Source: Spirosoma terrae (GTDB taxonomy: Bacteria; Bacteroidota; Bacteroidia; Cytophagales; Spirosomataceae). From it: a DNA stretch of 64,000 nucleotides. This document shows, piece by piece, positions 1 through 9,400 of the stretch; the first letter of the stretch is position 1, and every line of letters begins with the position of its first letter. The DNA lies in assembly GCF_010435915.1 (NCBI RefSeq), contig NZ_JAAFZH010000002.1, positions 620,001 to 684,000 on the forward strand, in the 5' to 3' direction. The translations under genes were made by a program, and so were the position numbers. The notes under the pieces were generated by a model. That model saw nothing but the letters and a program-made list of their open reading frames with translations, had not been told where the DNA came from and did not search any database.

Positions 1-335
1 CGATTATCAATATACGTTTCAATGCTATGCGCTAGCCCCATCCGGTGTAGTTCAGTGTAGGCATCAATGATTTCTTCTGAAATCCAGGTGCTATCAGTTT
101 CGGATCTCGGCAGGGAGCAATAGCGCATAACTTGTTCAAAATTCTCATTGATACGTATGTCGAACTGTTTTTTATTAAGGACAGGACGTAGCGATTTGGC
201 AGGTTTGTAAGTATCAATGGGAATAATAGCCCTAGGATCAGGGGCGTACCAGTAGAGTGTACCGTCCGAATCGGCCATCGGAAAAATACCGTTAATGTAT
301 CCGTATATCAGGTCGTCGGCGGTTAGCTTATTCAT
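1..335 (-). CDS. aat: Leucyl/phenylalanyl-tRNA--protein transferase, 3' part outside window
   Basis: The reverse strand read from the ATG at 335 gives an open frame that continues past base 1, so about 111 N-terminal residues are present and the C-terminus is missing. The translation has the Aat signatures: GIFPMAD near residue 17, then YWYAPDPRAIIP, and WISEEIIDAYTELHRMGLAHSIE near the break. Aat transfers Leu or Phe from charged tRNA to the N-terminus of proteins with basic N-terminal residues, marking them for ClpS/ClpAP in the N-degron pathway. It is a cytosolic enzyme. A TATATTTG box at 358-365 (minus strand) is a plausible -7 element. Confidence 0.9.
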   Translation of the reverse strand, partial: MNKLTADDLIYGYINGIFPMADSDGTLYWYAPDPRAIIPIDTYKPAKSLRPVLNKKQFDIRINENFEQVMRYCSLPRSETDSTWISEEIIDAYTELHRMGLAHSIETYIDN

Positions 336-357
336 GAAAGTCGGAATGCCTTTTCGA

Positions 358-365
358 CAAATATA
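358..365 (-). promoter_or_regulatory. Candidate -7 element of aat
   Basis: The minus strand reads TATATTTG, which fits the Bacteroidota -7 consensus TAnnTTTG, 22 bases upstream of the aat start codon. I see no TTTG at the expected -33 distance, so only half of the promoter is supported. Confidence 0.35.
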
Positions 366-651
366 AAAAAATATAGAGAAGGTGTGCAGTATAGATTTTA
401 GCGAGTTAGCGAAGCTTTCCAACTTTGTAAGAATTCAACCATAGGCCTGTGAACGTACATCGTTTCTGGTTGTAAACGAGCCGCATAGTTTGTTCGGAAG
501 AAACCAGCACTCTATCTTTCCGTCTTATTGACGTATATATATTGTATTACAACATAGGCAAGAAACGCTCGAATCACGATTGATAGCGAATTAAACCAAA
601 TCTTTTCTATCCTGTCGAATGTTTACGAATAAAATGAATCAATTAGCAACC

Positions 652-1269
652 ATGAAAAAAGGACTTGTTCTCTTGCTGGCAGTGCTGCCATTCTTATTTA
701 GCCGGTGCAGCGTGAACCAGCAAATTTCACAGGCAAAAGCGTTGGGCGATTGCCGATATACCATTGCATCGGCCGATAGTGTGTTTCTGGCAGGAACCGA
801 TATTCGGGAATTTCGCAAAATCGAAGACTTAAACCCGGCTCGTTTCCCACGACTGGCAACTGGCTTGCTGACACGTAATGTTCCGCTGGATGCTCGGGTT
901 AATCTGGATATTACGAACCCAACCAATAAAATGGCTGGTATTAACCAGCTAGAATACAGAGTTTTATTAGCTGGTCAGGAGTTATTTAATGGCTTTTTGA
1001 ACCAGCGAATCGAAGTGCCCGCTGGTGGTGGCCGTACGCGCGTGCCTATCAAGTTGAGTACAAACGCCTATCAGCTGCTGACTGATGCGAAAACACGCGA
1101 TGCTTTTACGCAACTGATACAAAATCTGTCGGGTGCATCAGGGTCGAAGCCATCCAAGCTGACAATCAAAATAAAACCGACGCTGGCACTCGGTAATAAG
1201 GCCATCAATTATCCCGGTTATATTACGATTGATCAGGACGTAACAAACAAGATATTACTTGGTAATTAG
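652..1269 (+). CDS. Putative lipoprotein of unknown function, LEA14/WHy-like
   Basis: About 205 residues. I chose the ATG at 652 because it starts directly with a lysine-rich n-region and hydrophobic stretch (MKKGLVLLLAVLPFLF) ending at Cys19. Upstream ATGs at 619 and 634 would add a hydrophilic extension. The residue before Cys19 is Arg, which is poor for a lipobox, so lipidation is uncertain. The body has a pattern of 'ITNPTNKMAGINQLEYRVLLAGQELFNG' type, seen in LEA14/WHy-like beta-sandwich proteins, where a conserved N-P pair precedes a strand. Probably periplasmic or outer-membrane anchored. It stands alone, with a terminator just downstream. The function is unknown. Confidence 0.7.
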   Translation: MKKGLVLLLAVLPFLFSRCSVNQQISQAKALGDCRYTIASADSVFLAGTDIREFRKIEDLNPARFPRLATGLLTRNVPLDARVNLDITNPTNKMAGINQLEYRVLLAGQELFNGFLNQRIEVPAGGGRTRVPIKLSTNAYQLLTDAKTRDAFTQLIQNLSGASGSKPSKLTIKIKPTLALGNKAINYPGYITIDQDVTNKILLGN

Positions 1270-1336
1270 CCTAATACGGAATATAACTACTAGGATTATT
1301 CCGGATTTTGCCGAAACCGATCAGTAGTGTTTAGAC

Positions 1337-1366
1337 AGCCCCGGCTTTTGAGGTCGGGGCTTTTTG
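1337..1366 (+). terminator. Rho-independent terminator
   Basis: The stem AGCCCCG / CGGGGCT (1337-1343 and 1355-1361) is followed by a T run. It lies about 70 bases after the stop of the lipoprotein gene. Confidence 0.75.
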
Positions 1367-1413
1367 TGCTCTATCGGACCCTATTAACCAATTGATTCAA
1401 ACAATATAACCTG

Positions 1414-2448
1414 ATGCGCCGAATTGTTTTTACCCTGTTACTTGCGGCAACAACGATGTTGACGAAGGGCCAAAACCAGCTAAAAATTACGCACGACGAA
1501 GCTAAAAAGCGGGTCGATGTTACGGTTGATGGCAAGCCATTTACTGCCTATATCTATCCTGGTCCTTCTGTTCTGAAGAAACCTGTTCTGTATCCAATTC
1601 TGTCAGCGGGAGGTAATTTCATCACGCGTGGCTGGCCGATGGACCCGCGTCCCGGCGAACGTATCGATCACCCGCACCATGTTGGTATGTGGTTCAATTA
1701 TGGCGATGTGAATGGACATGATTTCTGGAATAACTCGACGGCTGTTGGACCAGAACATAAAGGGCCATTTGGCACCATTGTTCATACGGGGGTTAAGTCG
1801 ATGAAGAGTGGTAAAGGTAAAGCCGAGTTAGTGGTTACGGCCGACTGGCTCGATAAAGATAACAAAGTGATGCTACAGGAAACAACTACGTTCGAATTTC
1901 GGGGCACTGCTGACAGCCGCACAATCGACCGTACTACCACGCTGAAAGCTGTTGATAAAGACGTACTGTTTAAAGATAATAAAGAAGGTATGATAGCACT
2001 TCGGATGGCCCGACAACTGGAGCAACCCTCCAACAAGCCCGAAGTTTTTACCGACGCCCAGGGGGTGGCAACTAAAGTTCCGGCCATGAACAATGCCGGT
2101 GTAACCGGTATGTATCACAGCAGCGAAGGCATTGAGGGAGATGCAGTTTGGGGAACACGTGGAAAATGGATGAATCTGACCGGAAACATAAACGGGGAGA
2201 ATGTCTCAGTCCTTCTGATTGATCATCCTCAGAATGTTGGTTATCCAACGTACTGGCATGCCAGAGGATATGGCTTATATGCGGCTAATCCGCTGGGCCC
2301 GTCTGTTTTAACGAATGGAAAAGCTCCGGCTATGAACTATACGCTGCCCGCTGGAAAATCGGTTACGTTCCGGTATCGACTAGTAATTAACTCAGGAAAT
2401 TCTCCCGAAAAGCTTATTGCTGACCAGGTATCTGGCTTTACACGTTAA
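1414..2448 (+). CDS. Secreted PmoA-like protein (DUF6807)
   Basis: 344 residues with a typical signal peptide (MRRIVFTLLLAATTMLTKG, cleavage near residue 20). The protein matches the DUF6807 family, often labelled 'PmoA family' although it is not a methane monooxygenase. Visible hallmarks are YPILSAGG, a cluster DHPHH at residues 85-89 followed by GMWFNYGDVNGHDFW, and near the C-terminus a HPQNVGYPTYWHARGYG segment. In Bacteroidota and Planctomycetes this family is secreted and often found with sugar oxidoreductases and carbohydrate-use genes, so a role on a sugar or glycoside is likely but unproven. The His cluster could bind metal or form an active site. It appears monocistronic. Confidence 0.8.
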   Translation: MRRIVFTLLLAATTMLTKGQNQLKITHDEAKKRVDVTVDGKPFTAYIYPGPSVLKKPVLYPILSAGGNFITRGWPMDPRPGERIDHPHHVGMWFNYGDVNGHDFWNNSTAVGPEHKGPFGTIVHTGVKSMKSGKGKAELVVTADWLDKDNKVMLQETTTFEFRGTADSRTIDRTTTLKAVDKDVLFKDNKEGMIALRMARQLEQPSNKPEVFTDAQGVATKVPAMNNAGVTGMYHSSEGIEGDAVWGTRGKWMNLTGNINGENVSVLLIDHPQNVGYPTYWHARGYGLYAANPLGPSVLTNGKAPAMNYTLPAGKSVTFRYRLVINSGNSPEKLIADQVSGFTR

Positions 2449-2470
2449 TCATTCCGTATTGGGACACTAC

Positions 2471-2510
2471 CGCCTGGCTGCTTAACCAATCGAGGTTAAG
2501 CAGCCAGGCG
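2471..2510. terminator. Bidirectional hairpin terminator between convergent genes
   Basis: A perfect 17-bp stem (2471-2487 with 2494-2510) and 6-base loop lies between the ends of the DUF6807 gene and the convergent hypothetical gene. The T run is short on both sides. Confidence 0.65.
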
Positions 2511-2517
2511 ATTGTTA

Positions 2518-2913
2518 TTAGTTTAAGTGTACTAAGGCAGAACGATATACTCTTCCGTCGAGCGAGCCCATCCATGAGCGCAGCCTATCGTTTTCGCGAG
2601 TGGCCTGATTTAATTCAGCGTCAATTTGACGGAGTAGAAAGAATAACTGATGCACGTGTTGCCACTGGTGATGCAAACGATTGGCATCTTCGAGGTTACG
2701 GGCGCTTTGCCGGGCTTCGTTGGTTAACTGCCGCAGACTCATCTTAAGATGGTAGCGCAGAATCATTAATCGGCTTGCCATAGGCAGTTCGGCCGGATTA
2801 CGCTCCATATGCGAAATTCCCTTGGCCAGTACATTGTTACGTTGTTGTAATTGGTCTGAAACAATCATCCAGGCATGTTCGGCCTGAATCGATTCATAGG
2901 AGGCAGTTTTCAT
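2518..2913 (-). CDS. Hypothetical protein, alpha-helical
   Basis: 131 residues when started at the ATG at 2913 (MKTASYES...). An in-frame upstream ATG at 2952 would add 13 residues of no recognisable value. I do not recognise a family. The sequence is rich in Arg, Gln, Glu and Leu and is predicted mostly helical, with heptad-like stretches in the second half (LEDANRLHHQWQHVHQL, LLRQIDAELNQ) that could form a coiled coil. There is no signal peptide or membrane segment, so it is probably cytosolic. It converges with the DUF6807 gene and is not obviously part of an operon. Confidence 0.6.
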   Translation of the reverse strand: MKTASYESIQAEHAWMIVSDQLQQRNNVLAKGISHMERNPAELPMASRLMILRYHLKMSLRQLTNEARQSARNLEDANRLHHQWQHVHQLFFLLRQIDAELNQATRENDRLRSWMGSLDGRVYRSALVHLN

Positions 2914-3192
2914 TGTGAGTAGTACTGTACGGTTTATGAACAAATATACCAATGTTACTGACTTTTCAAAAGGTTATGTCTTGATATTGTAAAATTTTAA
3001 TCTGTTAAATAGCTATTCAGCCAATTTTTGAAGGGGAATAGTTCAATTTAGCCGTTCTTATAATTTGGTTGTATTTAATGGGCCATCGTATCATATCAGG
3101 GCGATAGAGAAGTCCTGATGAATAGGCACTTTGTAGGAAACACTTTATATTCGTGCCGATACTGCTTTTATCGTGCAACTACCTCCTGACCC

Positions 3193-3885
3193 ATGGACCC
3201 TATTTATAAAGCGCTGATTGTTTGTACCAATCATACAGACTATCCGACAAAACCGCATAAAACTGGGCTTTGGCTGAGCGAGGCAACGCATTTTTACGAT
3301 GAACTGGCCGATCGAAATTTGCCTTATGATATTGCCAGCCCTGCTGGCGGAGTTGTGCCAATCGATGAGAAAAGTCTTGACCGACGTGATAACACCAATG
3401 AGAAGTGGTATAACAATCCTGCATTTCGACATAAATTAGAACACTCCTTACGTCTGAATGAGGTCCTGCCGTCCGATTATCAGATTCTGTATTTTGCTGG
3501 TGGACACGGTGCCATGTGGGATTTTCCCGAAAATGTGATGTTGCAGGCTATTACCCGGCAGATCTACGAAAATGGAGGAATTGTCGCGGCAGTTTGTCAC
3601 GGAGTGAGTGGCCTGCTTAACGTAGCGTTATCCGATGGATCTTCGCTGATTGATAATCGTCAGATTACCGGATTTTCCAATATGGAAGAAAAGCTGGTAC
3701 GTCTGGACGATGAAGTTCCTTTTTTGCTGGAGGATGCGCTTAAGCAAAAAAATACGTTGTATAGTAAAAGCATGATCCCCTTTATCCCCTATATCGAAGT
3801 CGATGAGCGGTTGGTGACGGGTCAGAATACACTATCGGCCCGAAAGGTTGGTCGGAAAGTGATGGAAGAAATGTACGAAAAATAG
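3193..3885 (+). CDS. DJ-1/PfpI family protein (class I glutamine amidotransferase-like)
   Basis: 230 residues. The nucleophile elbow is visible as AAVCHG with Cys135-His136, preceded by FAGGHGAMWDFPEN, typical of the HchA/YDR533c branch of the DJ-1 superfamily. The C-terminal part (LVTGQNTLSARKVG) is also typical. Members act as chaperones, glyoxalase-III-like enzymes or aldehyde-stress proteins in the cytosol. Which activity applies cannot be told from sequence. The start at 3193 is the first ATG and gives the family's usual N-terminus. A small hairpin follows the stop codon (3886-3907). Confidence 0.85.
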   Translation: MDPIYKALIVCTNHTDYPTKPHKTGLWLSEATHFYDELADRNLPYDIASPAGGVVPIDEKSLDRRDNTNEKWYNNPAFRHKLEHSLRLNEVLPSDYQILYFAGGHGAMWDFPENVMLQAITRQIYENGGIVAAVCHGVSGLLNVALSDGSSLIDNRQITGFSNMEEKLVRLDDEVPFLLEDALKQKNTLYSKSMIPFIPYIEVDERLVTGQNTLSARKVGRKVMEEMYEK

Positions 3886-3908
3886 CCAGCAGGGGGCATC
3901 CTGCTGGC
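3885..3908 (+). terminator. Short hairpin after the PfpI-family gene
   Basis: Arms GCCAGCAGG and CCTGCTGGC flank a 6-base loop immediately at the stop codon, between convergent genes. There is no strong T run, so termination is only probable. Confidence 0.45.
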
Positions 3909-3917
3909 CGAAAGGAA

Positions 3918-4463
3918 TTACACGGCTACGTGGGGGAAAACGTCACGTAACGTTTTAAGCTCCATATCCTTGTCTGAAACAATTGGGTCATTGATACCCC
4001 AATCGATGTTCAAGTCCGGGTCGTTCCAGATAATCCCGGTTTCGGATGCTTTGTTATACACGTTTGTGCACTTGTAGCTAAAAACGCTGTCTTCTAAGGC
4101 AACGAAACCGTGGCCAAATCCTTCAGGTATATAAGCCATGTTAGCGATTTTTGCATCCAGCAAAAAGGTTTCGTACTGACCGAAGGTAGGCGAATCGGGG
4201 CGTAAATCGACGGCAATGTCGAGAACCTGACCGGTGATCACCCGAACCAGCTTGCCCTGTGCAAAAGGCTCCTTTTGCATGTGTAGTCCGCGAAGAACTC
4301 CCTTTACCGAAAACGACTGGTTATCCTGCACAAAATCCATTGGCAAGCCCAGTGAAGAGAATAGGACTTTATTATACGACTCAAAAAAGTACCCGCGCTC
4401 GTCTTCAAATACGCGAGGAATTAGTTCAATTAGGCCGCTAATAGCCGTTTCACGAACTTGCAT
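3918..4463 (-). CDS. rfbC: dTDP-4-dehydrorhamnose 3,5-epimerase
   Basis: 181 residues, the normal length of RmlC/RfbC cupins. Visible motifs are FFESYN, VRGVLRGLH-type text (RGLHMQKEPFAQGKLVRV, containing the active-site His of RGLH), the DIAVDLRPDSPTFGQYE strand pair, and YIPEGFGHGFVAL. It epimerises C3 and C5 of dTDP-4-keto-6-deoxyglucose on the way to dTDP-L-rhamnose for surface polysaccharides. The other rml genes (rfbA, B, D) are not in this window, so this copy is detached from its pathway. It is divergently transcribed from pyrF, and both have TAnnTTTG boxes in the shared gap. Confidence 0.92.
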   Translation of the reverse strand: MQVRETAISGLIELIPRVFEDERGYFFESYNKVLFSSLGLPMDFVQDNQSFSVKGVLRGLHMQKEPFAQGKLVRVITGQVLDIAVDLRPDSPTFGQYETFLLDAKIANMAYIPEGFGHGFVALEDSVFSYKCTNVYNKASETGIIWNDPDLNIDWGINDPIVSDKDMELKTLRDVFPHVAV

Positions 4464-4504
4464 AGAGAATAGTTGACTGATAAATAATACTGGTCTTGCT
4501 CGTG

Positions 4505-4512
4505 CAAATCTA
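4505..4512 (-). promoter_or_regulatory. Candidate -7 element of rfbC
   Basis: The minus strand reads TAGATTTG, matching TAnnTTTG, 41 bases upstream of the rfbC start. A properly spaced -33 TTTG is not seen. Confidence 0.35.
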
Positions 4513-4533
4513 CAAAAGCGAAAGCGTAGTTTG

Positions 4534-4541
4534 TACCTTTG
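4534..4541 (+). promoter_or_regulatory. Candidate -7 element of pyrF
   Basis: TACCTTTG matches TAnnTTTG, 39 bases upstream of the pyrF start codon. It lies in the divergent rfbC-pyrF gap, and no clear -33 box was found. Confidence 0.35.
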
Positions 4542-4580
4542 CCCTAATCCTATTTTATTCTATGGGGCTATCAAACAAAT

Positions 4581-5402
4581 ATGACATACAACGAATTAAG
4601 TAGTCAAATTTTTCTGAAGCAATCGTATCTCTGTGTTGGTCTCGACACAGATCCTCTTAAACTACCCAGGCATTTATTAACTGAATCTGACCCCGTGTTT
4701 GCTTTTAACCGGGCTATTATCGACGCTACCGCCGATTTTGCGGTTGCCTATAAACCCAACATCGCTTTCTACGAAGCGCAGGGGCCTCGTGGTTGGGAAA
4801 GCCTGCAACGAACGCTGGACTATATTCCTTCAGAGTGCTTCACAATTGCTGATGCCAAACGCGGGGATATTGGCAATACGTCGAGTTTATACGCTCGTAC
4901 TTTTTTTGATCCATCAGCTGCTGGATTGGATTTTGATTCAGTAACTGTTGCACCATACATGGGCCATGATTCCGTAACCCCATTCTTACAGTATGATGGT
5001 AAGTGGGTTATTCTATTGGCATTGACCTCTAATGTAGGTAGCGCTGATTTTCAACGGCAGCCGGTTGGCGAGCAGGAATTATTCGAAATCGTTATCGAAA
5101 AGGCGCAAACCTGGGCTAGCCATGAGCAACTTATGTTTGTTGTAGGCGCAACGCAGGCTGATGTTGTTAGTCGGATTCGGGAGATTGCCCCAGATCATTT
5201 TTTGCTCGTGCCAGGCGTAGGGGCGCAGGGAGGTTCGCTGGCTGAGGTATCTCGTCGGGGACTAACAAAAGCAGGAGGCTTGTTGGTTAATGCGTCGCGG
5301 AGCATTTTGTATGCATCCAGCGCAGACGATTTTGCCGACCGTGCCCGAGCTGAAGCCCAGGCCTTGCAAGTGGAAATGGCCCAGTATTTGGCTGAACTGT
5401 AA
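4581..5402 (+). CDS. pyrF: Orotidine-5'-phosphate decarboxylase (type 2)
   Basis: 273 residues, fitting the longer type 2 OMP decarboxylases of Bacteroidota and actinobacteria. The catalytic segment [12 protein letters not shown] is near residue 90. It is preceded by VGLDTDP near the N-terminus and [12 protein letters not shown], and followed by [11 protein letters not shown] and a C-terminal phosphate-binding region [11 protein letters not shown] with LLVNASRSI. It converts OMP to UMP, the last step of de novo pyrimidine synthesis, in the cytosol. No other pyr genes are adjacent. Transcription probably ends at the hairpin at 5407-5449. Confidence 0.95.
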   Translation: MTYNELSSQIFLKQSYLCVGLDTDPLKLPRHLLTESDPVFAFNRAIIDATADFAVAYKPNIAFYEAQGPRGWESLQRTLDYIPSECFTIADAKRGDIGNTSSLYARTFFDPSAAGLDFDSVTVAPYMGHDSVTPFLQYDGKWVILLALTSNVGSADFQRQPVGEQELFEIVIEKAQTWASHEQLMFVVGATQADVVSRIREIAPDHFLLVPGVGAQGGSLAEVSRRGLTKAGGLLVNASRSILYASSADDFADRARAEAQALQVEMAQYLAEL

Positions 5403-5406
5403 TAGT

Positions 5407-5449
5407 ACTTGAGCACAAAGATCGTTATCAACAACATTTGTGCTCAAGT
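5407..5449. terminator. Hairpin terminator between convergent genes
   Basis: A perfect 13-bp stem (ACTTGAGCACAAA, 5407-5419, with 5437-5449) lies just after the pyrF stop and before the end of the convergent membrane-protein gene. Confidence 0.6.
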
Positions 5450-5452
5450 CAA

Positions 5453-5887
5453 TTAAAATAAGCCTGCGCCTAAACCCCGGAACGGCCACGGAATCATGGC
5501 TAAAACAAGGAGCAACCCAAGACCGTAAAATATGGCAATAAGCCGTTGCTTGGTACTAGCATTGAGGGCACGTTTTGAACGGGAATAGCCTATGGTTATG
5601 AGCACAATAGCAACCAGCATACCACTGATATGCTCTACCGTATAGAATCGGTATAGTTTATCGCTCATCATACTGAAATCAACTTTGGGGCTGATGAAGT
5701 ATAAGAGTAAGCCTATAACAAGCTGCAGGTGAACACTGATTAAGGTGAACAGGTAAAGCTTACGATTCCCATCGGTATAATTACCCTGACCCTGCCATTT
5801 CATTACGGCTGTCAGGACAGCTGCAACTAATAAAAGGAGGGCAATCCAGCGTAATCCAGAATGTGCGTGTACTAGTCCAGTATACAT
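5453..5887 (-). CDS. Four-helix integral membrane protein with conserved histidines
   Basis: 144 residues from the ATG at 5887 (MYTGLVHAHSGLRW...). A start at 5920 would add 11 residues. There are four predicted membrane helices at about residues 10-30, 46-67, 83-103 and 116-136. Histidines lie in the first three (VHAHSGLRW, SVHLQLVIG, VEHISGML), a spacing reminiscent of small haem- or quinone-binding membrane proteins. Bacteroidota homologues are sometimes labelled cytochrome b, but no biochemical role is established that I can name with confidence. Predicted to be in the inner membrane. Confidence 0.65.
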   Translation of the reverse strand: MYTGLVHAHSGLRWIALLLLVAAVLTAVMKWQGQGNYTDGNRKLYLFTLISVHLQLVIGLLLYFISPKVDFSMMSDKLYRFYTVEHISGMLVAIVLITIGYSRSKRALNASTKQRLIAIFYGLGLLLVLAMIPWPFRGLGAGLF

Positions 5888-5961
5888 AATAGAGGTTAAT
5901 TTTTTGCCGTAAAGAAACAACCAAAAAGCTAACTTACGGCAGTTATTAGCGTTTGATACTT

Positions 5962-6264
5962 ATGATTCTATATAATACGACCTATAGTGTTGCTAATGAA
6001 GTAGAGAAAGAATGGCTTCACTGGATAAAAACTGATCACATTCCAACTATCATAGCGACGGAAATTCCTGCCAGTTACAGGATATTACGTCTGCTTACTG
6101 AAGTTGATAATGGTGGCGCTACGTACTCCCTACAGCTTGACTTCAACGCCATGGAGGATTATTTTACCTATCTGAATCAGTATGCGGATGACATGCAACA
6201 ACGGATCGTCGACCGCTTTACCAATCAATTTTTATCATTTGATACGTTACTAGAGGAAGTATAG
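5962..6264 (+). CDS. DUF4286 family protein
   Basis: 100 residues starting at the ATG at 5962 (MILYNTTYSV...). The longer frame would use TTG at 5953. The pattern YNTTYSVANEVEKEWLHW followed by HIP and, after a break, a strand-turn segment YSLQLDF and FTNQFLSFDTLLEEV matches the DUF4286 family, a ferredoxin-like alpha-beta fold common in Bacteroidota. The function is unknown. No signal peptide is seen, so it is probably cytosolic. It is divergent from the membrane-protein gene next to it. Confidence 0.8.
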   Translation: MILYNTTYSVANEVEKEWLHWIKTDHIPTIIATEIPASYRILRLLTEVDNGGATYSLQLDFNAMEDYFTYLNQYADDMQQRIVDRFTNQFLSFDTLLEEV

Positions 6265-6399
6265 ATATGCAAAAATTCTAATTTGTGTATATATTATGTT
6301 ACGTAGAAACAGTAAATGTAGCTTTTAGCGTAAAGTACTACGAAAAATAAAAATCCAGCCTGAAATTGGCTGTAATATGGCGTTTGTCAGCGAAGATGG

Positions 6400-6407
6400 T
6401 AGCTTTG
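6400..6407 (+). promoter_or_regulatory. Candidate -7 element of the giant secreted protein
   Basis: TAGCTTTG matches TAnnTTTG and lies 28 bases before the ATG at 6436. The nearest upstream TTTG (6383-6386) is only 13 bases away, closer than the usual 19, so support is partial. Confidence 0.3.
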
Positions 6408-6435
6408 TTATACTAATCTTCTATTCGCTGGCATT

Positions 6436-9400
6436 ATGGATAATCTCTACGGGCGATTGTATTTGCTGTTTTTTCTGTGTGTTTTTTTTTCTGTGTCTGC
6501 TACCGCACAGCAATCAATAACAACTCCCGGAACGTCTATAACTCAAAATTTTAATACCCTACCCGCAAGTGGATCGGCTGTGTTTGCTCAGAATACCTTA
6601 ATCGTAGGGGTTCATGCCGAACGGAATGGGACAGGCGTTTCTATTGTAGCTAATGATGGATCGTCGAACGCCGGTAATATTTACAGCTATGGTACCGGTA
6701 CAAACGCAGATCGGGCGCTAGGTGCTATAAGCGATGGAGAGGTTTCCAGTAACGTAGCGTACGGTATTCGTTTGAAAAATAATACAGGAGCAACGATTAC
6801 ATCCCTTCAGGTTCGTTACGTAGGCGAGCAATGGCGAAATAGTGGAGCGGCCGCGCAATCAATTACGTTCGCTTATCTCGTGTCGGCGACGCCAATTCTA
6901 ACGTTAAGTATGCCGACCAATGAGGCTGTTCCGCCAGGGTATACAAGCGTATCGGCTTTAGATTTTACGAGTCCTGTTTCGGGAACCTCAGTAGCCGTTG
7001 GCCCCATTGATGGCAATGCTATAGTTAACCGGAGTGTTCGAACCAGCTTACTTACTGGCTTATCGGTGCCTCCCGGATCTGAGATAATGCTACGTTGGTA
7101 TGATGCTGATCATCCGGGCGATGATCACGGGTTAGCTATTGACGACGTATCGATAATGGCGTTGACAAGTAGTTCGCCATCCAGCGTTACGCTGGCGGCA
7201 ACTCCATCCAGTATTACTAACCTTTCTACAACAGTCGGTATTGCATCAGCACCGGCAACATATACGCTTACGGGGCGGAATATAACCGCTCCTGTTACGT
7301 TATCGGCTTCGGCTGGTATTGAAATTAGTAACGCACCTACGGGAGCTGTTTATACGCCGACTATTTCCATAACTCCAACGGCTGGTAACATAAATGCAGT
7401 TGTTCGGGTACGGTTAACAGGAGCAGCGGCTGGCTCTATAAGTGCAGTGATTACGCATACCACCAGTAATACTGCCGGGCCTATCAGTACGGCGGTTGCG
7501 GTAAATGGCGTTGTGCAAAATGCATCTATAGGTATAGGGACAATACTGCAGGCCCGCAGTTTGCCTAACCGAACATCGACGGCAACCTTGCCCGGAGGTA
7601 AGGTTGCTGGCCGCGTTACGGTAAGCAGCCAGTTTGGGGGTAAACTCTTCTACATTCAGGATGCAACAGGAGGTATTTCTGTGTTTAATAGTACAACTGC
7701 TGTGGGCAATCAAGTGCAGTTGGGGGATTCGATTCAGGTTGCGGGGCCTGTGAATACCTATCAGGGAGCCAGAGAGATTGATTTTACGAGCTACACTATT
7801 GTATCCGGAGCACCCCAGATACCTACCCCCCGACTAGTGCGTATTAGCCAGCTGCCCGACTATGAAGGTCAGCTGGTTAACGTTCAAAGTACAACTATCG
7901 GTGGAAGCGGAGCGGCTTTTGCTACCACTACCTATCCGCTGTTGTCGGCTTCCGGAACAGGATTGCTTTTTATCAATGGTTCATCCGAGCTGAATGGAGC
8001 GTCAAAGCCAGCCGGAGCCGTAAGCGTTACGGCAATCGTGGACCACATTACCAGCGGAACAATTAATGTGTCGCAATTAGTACCTCGCCTGTTGACCGAT
8101 ATTGCCGGAGCCAGTTCGGTAGACCAGACATGTGGAGGCTCCGTTCTATCGACAGATCAGACGTTCGATATCAGTACGTGGAACCTTGACTATTTTGGGG
8201 CTAGTGCAGGTTCTGTTACGTGTACAACTGCCCCTCTCAATCGACCCTATAATAACCAGGGGCCTATTGACGAAGAGAAGCAGACCCGAAATGTTAAAAC
8301 GGTACTTCAAAAGTTAAATGCCGATATCGTGGTAACGGAAGAAGTCAGCGATGAGGCCCGTTATGCCAGCGTTGTTCGATCCTTGCCGGGGAGTTACAGT
8401 TATGTTTGCTCGGATAAGTTTTCGAACTATTTTCAAAGCGACTGCGACCAGATTATTAACAGTGATGGGACAATTGCTGGCCCTGGTAAATACGCTCAAA
8501 AAGTATGTGTACTTTATAACCGAGCCACGGTTACCCCTATTTTAGCGGAAAGTAAACCACTGCTTGCCGATAAATATGTCTATCCGGGTTCTAACGCCTG
8601 GTCGTCTGGACGACTGCCGTACTTATTTGTAGCCAACATAACGATTAACGGTATCACCAGAAAAATTCATGTGGTGGGCGTGCATGCCAAATCGGGAAAT
8701 ACTACGTCCGATTATGAGCGTCGTGCAAGTGACATAAATGATTTAAAGGCTGAACTCGACCGAAATTATGCCAATGCTAATCTGATCATTCTGGGGGATT
8801 TTGCCGATCAGGTAAATAGTTCACTTACATCTGGCAGACCTTCTTCGTATAGTGCTTTTACTGCTGATACTGGGAACTATCAGATCGTGACGAAACCACT
8901 TGAAACATCATCCTGCGTAACTTTTACTACCGGAGCCAGTTTCGTTGACCATATTATCATGTCGAGGGCGCTGGACTCGGCCTATGTCCCTAATTCGGCC
9001 GCTGTATTCCTTCCCGAAACAGGCATCGAAGGGCCTTATACGTCTACTACGTCGGGTCATAACCCGGTTTTAGCTCGTTTTGATTTAAGTACCTTACCCG
9101 GCCCATCAGCTCCTTTGGCCGTAACGTTAACCATGAGTCCGGTAGTGGGTGGTAGAACCACGTTATCGGCAATGGCGACGGGAGGAACTCCTCCATACAG
9201 TTACACCTTTAGTGGCCCAGGTACTATTACGTTGACTGGTAATACGGCGACTGTTACTAGCTTGACATCGACGGGTATTCAGTCATTTACAGTACGTGTG
9301 GCGGATGCTGCAAACCAACTTGTGCTGGCTACCACCAATACGTCTTCCGTGACTGGTTCTAATGGAACAGGTGTTACCGGAACCAATAATCTTTTTGCCG